Assembly: GCA_026400835.1 (NCBI GenBank)
Contig: JAPLOA010000005.1
Coordinates: 1-58,458 of the forward strand
Length of the DNA stretch: 58,458 bases
Direction: 5' to 3'
DNA from: Planctomycetales bacterium
GTDB taxonomy: Bacteria; Planctomycetota; Planctomycetia; Planctomycetales; Planctomycetaceae
Shown here: piece after piece, positions 43,619 to 50,016 of the stretch
Numbering within the stretch: position 1 is the first letter of the stretch
Layout: each line of letters opens with the position of its first letter
Program-made: the position numbers and the translations under genes
The notes under the pieces: generated by a model
Told to the model about the DNA's origin: nothing
Seen by the model: the letters and a program-made list of their open reading frames with translations, nothing else
Database searches by the model: none

Positions 43619-44786
43619 CAAAGTTCTGCACCTCATCCCTTACATGCATCCTTCTGCTGGTGGTCCACCGGTGGTTGTGGATCAGTGGTGCGCGGAGCTG
43701 CGGCGGCGAGGTGTTGAGGCAGAGGTTCTGACGACGGATGCTTATGCGTCGGCTGATGATGACGCATGGCAGGCGGAGTATGCCGCCCGGTATCCGCTGA
43801 CGGTGGTGAAATGCGTCGGGCCTCGTGGCTTTGGGTATTCGACTCAGCTTCGGTCCGTGCTTGCAGACCGGGTGAAGCACGTTGATCTGGTCCATGTGCA
43901 TAACGTTTGGGGTTATGCGAACCGACTGGCCGCGAGCCTTTGCCCGAAATGTGATGTTCCGTTTGTTGTCAGCACGCATGGCATGCTGGATCCGCATTCG
44001 ATGGGACGTAAGGCGTGGAAGAAACGGCTCTACGGTCGCTTGTTCGAATTTCCCGCGTTGCGACAAGCATCAGGGTTGATCTTCACCCATGCGGAAGAAG
44101 AGCGACTGGCTCGCGAAACTTGTGGTACGTTGCCAATGGGTTACGTGGTACCGCTCGGCACGAGCGACCCACCCGCTGAATCGCGATCCGAGTTGGCTTC
44201 GCAGTTCCTCCGTCAGTTTCATGCAACGGCCCGCGGACCACGCGTTGTGTTCTTAAGCCGGCTGCATGAGAAGAAGGGGCTCGATCTGTTACTGCCGGCA
44301 TTTCAACGCGTGCTGCAGAAACACTCGTCCAGTCAGCTGGTGCTCGTCGGGCCGGGAGAAAAAGACTACGTTCAGGAGTTGCGGTCCCGAGCGAACTCGC
44401 TCGGCATATCGGAGCAGACGCATTTCATCGGCTCGCTGCATGGCGAACAGAAGTGGGCCGCTCTGGCTGCTGCGGATGTGTATGTTTTGCCGTCCTATCA
44501 GGAGAATTTTGCCATTGCCCTCGTCGAAGCGCTGCGAGTGGGCACACCGGTGGTTTGCAGTCAGCGAGTCAACATCTGGTCGGATCTCGCGAATGCTGGT
44601 GCGGCGACGGTTTGTAAATTGACTGTGGAAAGTGTGGCGGAATCCATCCTTCGGTTGTTAGATGATCGAAGTGGAGCGGAGGAGCAGGGCGGCAGGGGGG
44701 CGGCGTTCGCGGCGGAAAACTATACGTGGGTGAAGAGTGTGGAGAGGTTGGCTGATGTTTACAAGAGAGTTGTCAGTGGTCATTAG
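43614..44786 (+). CDS. Glycosyltransferase family 4 protein
   Basis: A 390-residue GT-B enzyme. HLIPYMHPSAGGPPVVVDQW starts the acceptor domain, LVHVHNVWGYANRLAASL and VVSTHGMLDPHSM are typical of this WbuB/PelF-like branch, RVVFLSRLHEKKGLDLLLPA opens the donor domain, and VLPSYQENFAIALVEALRVG is the donor site. Both the ATG (M-T) and the last residues S-G-H with the TAG stop are written by heptamers, so the gene is embedded in arrays at both ends. A G-rich low-complexity stretch (AEEQGGRGAAF) lies near the C-terminus. Confidence 0.9.
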   Translation: MTKVLHLIPYMHPSAGGPPVVVDQWCAELRRRGVEAEVLTTDAYASADDDAWQAEYAARYPLTVVKCVGPRGFGYSTQLRSVLADRVKHVDLVHVHNVWGYANRLAASLCPKCDVPFVVSTHGMLDPHSMGRKAWKKRLYGRLFEFPALRQASGLIFTHAEEERLARETCGTLPMGYVVPLGTSDPPAESRSELASQFLRQFHATARGPRVVFLSRLHEKKGLDLLLPAFQRVLQKHSSSQLVLVGPGEKDYVQELRSRANSLGISEQTHFIGSLHGEQKWAALAAADVYVLPSYQENFAIALVEALRVGTPVVCSQRVNIWSDLANAGAATVCKLTVESVAESILRLLDDRSGAEEQGGRGAAFAAENYTWVKSVERLADVYKRVVSGH

Positions 44787-44885
44787 TCATTAGTCATTTG
44801 TCATTTGTCAGTGGTCATTTGTCAGTAGTCATTTGTCAGTAGTAATTGGGCAGTGGTCATTTGTCAGTAGTCATTGGGCAGGGAG
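44771..44885. repeat. Heptamer array, TTTGTCA polarity only
   Basis: It starts within the last codons of the GT4 gene (GTCAGTGGTCATTAGTC) and alternates GTCATTT, GTCAGTA and GTCAGTG units. There is no TGACCAA half before the following four-helix-bundle gene, one of the exceptions to the mirrored layout. Confidence 0.9.
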
Positions 44886-44892
44886 GCGGGGT

Positions 44893-45282
44893 GTGGGGAA
44901 GAAGACGAGGGGGTTTGAGGATTTGCGTGTGTACCAGTTGGCGGAAGAAATTGGTGACGCCATTTGGGAAATCGTATTGGGCTGGGGGCAATTGGCGAAG
45001 GATACGGTCGGCAAGCAAGTTATTCGGTCAGCTGACAGTATTGGGGCCAATATTGCCGAGGGGGCTGGACGCGGTTCGTATCAGGACAATCGCAGGTTTG
45101 TAAGGATTGCCCGAGGTTCGCTGCTTGAAACACGACACTGGCTACGGCGAGCCCATCGCCGTAGTTTACTCAGTCCTGAACAAACCACCGCACTCAAGCG
45201 ACTCATCGACGAACTCTCGCCAAAACTCAACGCCTACCTCAACTCCATCGGCCCCACCGAAACCCCCGACGGTGACCACTGA
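44893..45282 (+). CDS. Four-helix-bundle protein (S23/IVP family)
   Basis: A 129-residue member of TIGR02436/PF05635: FEDLRVYQLAEEI at the start and QVIRSADSIGANIAEGAGR in the middle. The GTG at 44893 is chosen because earlier in-frame codons, back to a TTG at 44833, are heptamer repeats. The end reads P-D-G-D-H-stop, with the TGA inside CCACTGACGACTG of the next array. It is quite diverged from the copy at 1020, so they are not recent duplicates, yet both lie between heptamer arrays. The role is unknown; there is no rRNA or reverse transcriptase nearby. Confidence 0.85.
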   Translation: MGKKTRGFEDLRVYQLAEEIGDAIWEIVLGWGQLAKDTVGKQVIRSADSIGANIAEGAGRGSYQDNRRFVRIARGSLLETRHWLRRAHRRSLLSPEQTTALKRLIDELSPKLNAYLNSIGPTETPDGDH

Positions 45283-45449
45283 CGACTGACAACTGACCAA
45301 TGACAACTGACAACCCCCGTAATTTAGCCGCCTACGACAACTCCATCGGCCCCACCGAAACGCCCGACGGTGACCACTCACACCTGACACCTGACCAATG
45401 ACACCTGACCAATGACAACTGACCTCCCCCGTAATTTAGCCGCCTACGA
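45240..45449. repeat. Tandem duplication with captured gene ends (98 + 112 bp)
   Basis: Unit 1 (45240-45337) and unit 2 (45338-45449) each consist of the last codons of the four-helix-bundle gene, a heptamer array and the first codons of the acetyltransferase gene. The gene-derived parts differ at one base; the arrays have five and seven heptamers, explaining the 14-bp length difference. The junction is CAACTCCA, present in both genes. Unit 1 contains a decoy start at 45300 giving a 33-residue chimeric frame to 45401. Confidence 0.9.
45273..45425. repeat. Heptamer arrays in the duplication, TGAC polarity
   Basis: Two blocks of GACGACT, GACAACT, GACCAAT and GACACCT units, separated by the duplicated gene fragments. 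All point toward the acetyltransferase gene, and its ATG at 45412 is in the last CCAATGA unit. Confidence 0.9.
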
Positions 45450-45909
45450 CAACTCCAGCTTCAACCCTGGCCGAGGAACGATCGTTCGCATCGTTTGGTA
45501 CTTCCTGAGTTTGCTGATCTTTGAAAGTGGTTGGCTTCCGGTGTCTTCGTTGAAGTGTCGGCTGCTACGGATGTTTGGAGCGACGATCGGGCAGGGCGTG
45601 GTGATCAAGCCGCATGTTCGGATCAAGTATCCGTGGAAGTTGGTTGTGGGCGATCATTGCTGGATTGGGCAGGAAGCCTGGATTGACAATCTGGATCAGG
45701 TGACTCTGGAAAGCGATGTGTGTCTGTCACAGGGCGTTTATTTGTGTACGGGCAGTCATGATCATCGATCGCCGACGTTTGAATTGAAGACAGCTCCGAT
45801 TGTCGTGAAGCATGGAGCCTGGATCGCAGCTCGGGCTATTGTCCTTGGTGGTGCGGTTGTTGAATGTGGAGAAGTGGTCGGAGCGGGAGTGGTGAGGAGA
45901 AGGGGGTAG
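45412..45909 (+). CDS. WcaF-like acetyltransferase, C-terminally shortened
   Basis: A 165-residue hexapeptide acyltransferase: [38 protein letters not shown], and hexapeptide turns such as [19 protein letters not shown] and [10 protein letters not shown], then [12 protein letters not shown] with the catalytic-site histidine. This is the WcaF colanic-acid acetyltransferase type. The end, [11 protein letters not shown]-stop, breaks off where relatives continue with VVTKDIP...GNPAKVI, so about 20 residues are replaced by four codons running into a heptamer array. Whether it is still active is unclear. The M-T-T-D start is repeat-encoded. Confidence 0.8.
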   Translation: MTTDLPRNLAAYDNSSFNPGRGTIVRIVWYFLSLLIFESGWLPVSSLKCRLLRMFGATIGQGVVIKPHVRIKYPWKLVVGDHCWIGQEAWIDNLDQVTLESDVCLSQGVYLCTGSHDHRSPTFELKTAPIVVKHGAWIAARAIVLGGAVVECGEVVGAGVVRRRG

Positions 45910-45999
45910 TCAGTGGTCATTTGTCATTTGTCATTTGTCAGTAGTCATTTGTCAGTTGTCATTTGTCAGTAGTCATTTGTCAGTAGTCATTTGTCAGTA
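45907..45999. repeat. Heptamer array after the acetyltransferase gene
   Basis: It begins in the TAG stop and consists of GTCATTT, GTCAGTA and GTCAGTT units, TTTGTCA polarity only. It abuts the third large palindrome. Confidence 0.9.
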
Positions 46000-46001
46000 G
46001 G

Positions 46002-46077
46002 GGCTCAGAAAAGGGGTCAGGAACCAATAGCCAAATGGCCCGAAGGGTGCTGCGCACTATTGCCCCTTTTCTGAGCC
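46002..46077. repeat. Large palindrome copy 3 of 5, right arm deleted by 9 bp
   Basis: Left arm and centre as in copy 1, but the right arm reads CTATTGCCCCTTTTCTGAG, lacking GGTTCCTGA. It joins a heptamer array on its left and a 5'-truncated gene on its right, so it marks a rearrangement junction. Confidence 0.9.
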
Positions 46078-46093
46078 GGCGGACTCGCTGGTC

Positions 46094-46630
46094 TTGGTGG
46101 CCGAACCTGTAGTACTGACCACTTTGATCGAGGATGAAATTCACGAGGCTCGTCTTGAAGTCATCGATACTCACCAGCACACCGTTGTCACCGTTATCGA
46201 ATTGCTCAGTCCGACGAACAAGATCAGTGCTTCCCGGGGTCGAGCCAGCTACGAACAGAAGCGTCGTGAAGTGATGACGTCTTCCAGTCATTTCGTGGAA
46301 ATCGATCTGCTTCGGGACGGCAACCATTTGCATACACGTGAGCTATTGCCACCCGGCGAATACTTCGTGCATGTCTCCCGAAAAGATCGTCGGCCGAAAG
46401 GTTACGTCTGGCCGATTTTGCTACCACAGCGACTGCCGGTGATTGGAATCCCTCTGAAAGAAGGGGATGGTGACGTGGAATTGGACCTTCAGATGGTTCT
46501 GGCCACTGCATACGATCGAGCTGCGTATGATTTGGAAGTCGACTACCGGTCGGAACCGATCCCTCCATTGAGTCATCCGCATGCAGAATGGGCCAATACT
46601 CTCTTGATCGCCGAGGGATTGCGGAGCTAA
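46094..46630 (+). pseudogene. DUF4058 protein, 5'-truncated
   Basis: 178 codons match the C-terminal two thirds of DUF4058 proteins: HTVVTVIELLSPTNKI, GRASYEQKRREVMTSSSHFV, EIDLLRDG and YLVHVSRKDRRP-like blocks (here YFVHVSRKDRRPKGYVWPI), ending in HAEWANTLLI. Full members are about 250 residues and begin with a conserved MPSPFPGMDPYLE-like stretch, which is missing; the upstream sequence is instead the large palindrome and a heptamer array. A TTG at 46094 could still serve as a start, but the gene is most likely a remnant. The family's function is unknown. Confidence 0.7.
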
Positions 46631-46725
46631 TCCAGTCGGCGGAGCGACTGGTGTACTTTACACCTGGATCAATTTCGCTCTGCACCCACCGCCCGCCGCT
46701 CCCCGCACCTGCCATGCAAATCAGC

Positions 46726-46773
46726 ACAACTGACAACTGACCAATGACAACTGACCAATGACCAATGACAATC
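46726..46773. repeat. Heptamer array, TGACCAA polarity
   Basis: ACTGACAACTGACCAATGAC units point toward the PEP-CTERM gene but end about 170 bp before its start, so the array does not supply that start codon. Confidence 0.85.
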
Positions 46774-46942
46774 CGTCCACTATCCCGATTTTTCCGCTTT
46801 GGTAATTTGGGATGAATCTTCGGAAGTTTCGACGTTTTCTTTGCCTACCCCTGTGGGGGGTAGCTATTGTGCGGTTTGGACCGGCAGATTCTGCCGTTTC
46901 AGGTTTGCAAACCAAGGTGTTCTTGAACAAGGGGTAAGAGAT

Positions 46943-47608
46943 ATGAAAACCATTATGAGGGGCCTGACCCTCGCTGCGGTCTTGTTGACCGGGGCTGTAA
47001 CTCAGGCGGAAATAGTTATTGACTCCTTTGCAGGGGGCGCTGCTGCTACCGTTCTCGGTGGCGTTGGCTCGGACGTGGACCGCGCCATTGGTAATGGCGT
47101 TACCCGAACAACAACTGTGGGTGGTTCGAATGGATCGATTGACATTGGGGCGACCCCGGGAGCTTCGTCCGCCTTTCTGAACGGCAATGGCTCTTATATT
47201 GAACTGGCATATAATCTGACGGGCGCTTCAATTGGTCGAAATTTCTTTGTCGACCAAGTGCTTCGAACCGGCTTTGTAGTAACTAGCGGCTCGAACAACT
47301 TCACCACAAGCCTAACGGCAACTAGCGGTGGTGCGACGACTGCCAATGCTTCGTGGGCCGGGGTGATCCCCAGCCAATTCAATATGCTCGAGAGAGTATC
47401 GAACTCGGGAAATGGCCACCTCGCAGCGTTTGCCAATGTGGATATTCTTACCATTCGGTTTACGAAAATTGGTGGCGGAAACGTCTTCTTTGACTCAACA
47501 ACGGGAATTCGTGCCATTCCAGAACCAGCAACAATGTCCCTGCTTGGCTTGACAGCAATCGGTGGCATCTTTGCTCACCGTCGTCGTAAGAATCAGTTGG
47601 CTGCCTAG
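46943..47608 (+). CDS. PEP-CTERM sorting-domain protein
   Basis: A 221-residue secreted protein. It has a signal peptide (MKTIMRGLTLAAVLLTGAVT-Q-A), a low-complexity beta-rich middle rich in G, N, S and T, and a C-terminal sorting signal: IPEPATMSLLGLTAIGG then a basic HRRRK tail. Exosortases recognise P-E-P, cut nearby and attach or release such proteins at the envelope. The ATG at 46943 follows GGGGTAAGAG. The exosortase gene is 0.8 kb downstream. A terminator follows at 47641. Confidence 0.9.
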   Translation: MKTIMRGLTLAAVLLTGAVTQAEIVIDSFAGGAAATVLGGVGSDVDRAIGNGVTRTTTVGGSNGSIDIGATPGASSAFLNGNGSYIELAYNLTGASIGRNFFVDQVLRTGFVVTSGSNNFTTSLTATSGGATTANASWAGVIPSQFNMLERVSNSGNGHLAAFANVDILTIRFTKIGGGNVFFDSTTGIRAIPEPATMSLLGLTAIGGIFAHRRRKNQLAA

Positions 47609-47640
47609 TTTCACTGACTGTTCTATCGATTGAAATCTCG

Positions 47641-47680
47641 AAACCGCAGGCGTGAAAGCGTCTGCGGTTTTGTTGTTTTG
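47641..47680 (+). terminator. Rho-independent terminator after PEP-CTERM gene
   Basis: AAACCGCAGGCG-TGAAAG-CGTCTGCGGTTT forms a 12-bp stem with one G-U pair and is followed by TGTTGTTTT. It lies 33 bp after the stop codon. Confidence 0.8.
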
Positions 47681-48099
47681 CAGCTTGGCATCTGCGGTGC
47701 AACGACTGATTTTTTTCGGTCGGGTCTGTCTGGCAAGACGTCGCGGTTCGCTGGGCTCCGAGCACAAATCACCGACCAGAATCCTCCGCACTTCTCATGG
47801 TTTTGCCCTGCGGCGAAGCTCATTTCCATCGGCACAGAGTACTTGAACATTTGTTGACTCGATCTGTCGATCAGCCTCCTTGCTAATTGTTCTTCTGGGG
47901 ATTCACCCGTACTGACGAGACTAAACGATTCCTGAATGGATCGATTGTTCTTTACCTGGTTCTAAGGTTCGCCAAAATTCTGCTCGAAGCCTGTTGTGGC
48001 GATTGCGGCCGGTCGTCATTCTGGAAAAGTTAGACTTAGTGAATTCATCAGCCGCCGGGCGATAGCGGCGTGATGATTTAACTGGGTATTGAGCATTTT

Positions 48100-48166
48100 C
48101 GTTTAACGGCGAGCCGCAGGCGTAGGCGAAATCGGGCGACGACGCCTACGGCTTGCCGTTAAACGA
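48100..48166. repeat. Palindromic repeat (CGTTTAACGGC...GCCGTTAAACG)
   Basis: Left arm CGTTTAACGGCGAGCCGCAG and right arm ending GGCTTGCCGTTAAACG pair over about 24 bases including GGCGTAGGCG/CGCCTACG. It is typical of planctomycete intergenic REP-like elements; this is the only copy in the window. Confidence 0.75.
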
Positions 48167-48209
48167 CTAAATCAACAATTCGCTAGTGCTTCGTCAAGTC
48201 TTCATTATT

Positions 48210-48270
48210 GGGTAGGATGGGCATTCTTGCCCGTCTCTGGATTGTCGGACAAGAATGTCCAACCTACGTT
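48210..48270. repeat. Dispersed palindromic repeat, second copy
   Basis: GGTAGGATGGGCATTCTTGC...GTCGGACAAGAATGTCCAACC, the same element as at 16399-16458 in the same orientation with a few changed bases. Confidence 0.8.
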
Positions 48271-48381
48271 TTTCGATCTCACGCAGCATTCCTGCGCGTT
48301 CCGGCTGATGGAATCAACCCAACTTGTCCTGTTCATGAAATGCATTGTGGGTAACAGTTTTCTTTGTTGAACGGCTTGTGA

Positions 48382-50016
48382 ATGAAGTTCTCTCTGAATC
48401 AAAGATGGATCCTTCTGTCGACTGTCGTCGTGTTGATCCATTTCCATTTTTTGTGGCAGTGGGGCCATTGGATGTGGGGCCGAGAACACTATCAGTTCTT
48501 CCCCATGATTCTGGCCGGGTTTGGATGGTTAGCCTGGCAAGCGACAGCAGAGATCCGCTGGCCGTCGATTCCCGCCTGTTCAATGCGTGCCTGGGTTTAT
48601 TTGGTTGCGTCCGCGAGTGCCTATGCTCTGGCCGCATATACGGGTAGTCATTGGATAGGGTTGATTTCGTGCTTGATGTCTATGTGGACAGTGACATGGT
48701 TTCTGGGTGGAGTCGTCGCGGCCGATCTGCTTCGCGGGCCAATGCTCTTTCTGGCACTGCTGATTCCGCTACCCATCAATCTCGATCTCCAGTTGATTGT
48801 CTCGCTTCAAAAATTTGCCACGTGGTTTGCCAGCGGCGGTTTGGATCTGGCCGGAATTCGTCACACGGTTTCCGGGGTGGCGATCCGGACTGCACTTAAA
48901 GCCTACATGGTTGAGGAAGCCTGCAGCGGAATTCATTCTTTGTTCTCGGCGGTTTCGGCGATGATCTTCTTCGGAGTCTACTGCCGTTACGGGGTTCCAC
49001 GACTGGTTCTGACCCTGGTGCAGACCCTCTTCTGGGTTGTCGCCGCCAATGCATTTCGGGTCTTTCTGATCGTCTATGCGGATTCCCGTTTTCAGATCCA
49101 ACTGGATACCGGGTGGCGTCATGACATGCTGGGTTTTGCCATCTACGGGTTGGTTCTGGTGAGTGCACTCAGCTTTGATCAGCTTCTGAGGTTTTTGTTT
49201 CCGATGTCACGAGGAGCGGTGATCTCGGCTCGTGAAGAGCTGGACGAGGTGATACTGAAGCCATTCCGCATGTTTGTTGATGAAGTGATTGATCGACCGC
49301 GTCTCAAGGGGCGTCAGGCGGTGATTCTTCCGATCGCAGCCGCACTTCTGGTTTACCTGCCCAGCGTTGGCGTGGCCGTTGTTCGACAATGGAAGAATTC
49401 GTCTGTACCGACCGGACAATCAATCGAGGCTGTCGGGGCCGTTACACAGTTTAAAGAGGATTCTTTGTCAACTTCGGCTGGGGCATTCACGAAGGCGGGG
49501 TTTGAGTCGATCTCCAGAGACCCTTCGGACCCATTTGGAATGAGTTCGTCTATTTGGCAGTTCAATGGTCATGGTCTTTCGGCCAGTGTTTCGGTTGACG
49601 GCATGTATTCAGAGTTTCACGACCTTGCTTATTGCTATACCGGATCTGGCTGGAAGTTAGAGGCGGCTGAGAATGGCTTCCTGATGCAGAATGGATTGGC
49701 GATTCCACATACGCGGATGAAGTTGTACAAGAATTCTGGTGAGCAGGCGGTTGTTTACTTTTCCTGTTTCGATTCCATGCGGAAGCCGGTCGATCCGCCT
49801 GATGTCTCCGGTAGCATTTTGCGAATGCTAAAGAATCGCCTCGTTTCTGGCGGACTGATGGGAAGTCCCAAAGCCCCAATCGTGCCGCCCGTTTTTCAGG
49901 TGCAGTTGATGGTGGCCTCCGGAAAAGAATTGCTGCCTCATGAACTCAGCGTTCTCGAACAATTGTTTAACGACACTCGTGCTCAGATTCTCACACAGCT
50001 ATCGGCAGGTCAGTAA
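48382..50016 (+). CDS. Exosortase with C-terminal EpsI-like domain (XrtU-like)
   Basis: A 544-residue protein. Residues 1-285 are the multi-spanning exosortase/archaeosortase core with the catalytic triad visible: C181 in EEACSGIHSLFS, R226 in NAFRVFLI, and H247 in GWRHDMLGFAIYG. A further membrane helix (about 313-335) leads to a periplasmic EpsI-like domain (to 544) containing AYCYTGSGWKLE and VVYFSCFD. This fusion and the planctomycete setting suggest the exosortase U type; that label is from memory of the family, not a search. It processes PEP-CTERM proteins, three of which are within 7 kb. It is coupled to the TPR gene by TAATG. Confidence 0.9.
   Translation: MKFSLNQRWILLSTVVVLIHFHFLWQWGHWMWGREHYQFFPMILAGFGWLAWQATAEIRWPSIPACSMRAWVYLVASASAYALAAYTGSHWIGLISCLMSMWTVTWFLGGVVAADLLRGPMLFLALLIPLPINLDLQLIVSLQKFATWFASGGLDLAGIRHTVSGVAIRTALKAYMVEEACSGIHSLFSAVSAMIFFGVYCRYGVPRLVLTLVQTLFWVVAANAFRVFLIVYADSRFQIQLDTGWRHDMLGFAIYGLVLVSALSFDQLLRFLFPMSRGAVISAREELDEVILKPFRMFVDEVIDRPRLKGRQAVILPIAAALLVYLPSVGVAVVRQWKNSSVPTGQSIEAVGAVTQFKEDSLSTSAGAFTKAGFESISRDPSDPFGMSSSIWQFNGHGLSASVSVDGMYSEFHDLAYCYTGSGWKLEAAENGFLMQNGLAIPHTRMKLYKNSGEQAVVYFSCFDSMRKPVDPPDVSGSILRMLKNRLVSGGLMGSPKAPIVPPVFQVQLMVASGKELLPHELSVLEQLFNDTRAQILTQLSAGQ

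Larger units (their letters stand above)
47609..48381. other. Intergenic region with terminator and repeats, 773 bp
   Basis: Holds the terminator at 47641, about 400 bp with no recognisable gene, the palindrome at 48100 and the dispersed repeat at 48210. Short frames of 60 to 75 codons on both strands lack any motif. Confidence 0.6.

Noticed and set aside
45300-45401. Chimeric 33-codon frame as a real gene
   Set aside because: It is made entirely of duplicated gene ends and repeat; reported as a finding, not as a CDS.
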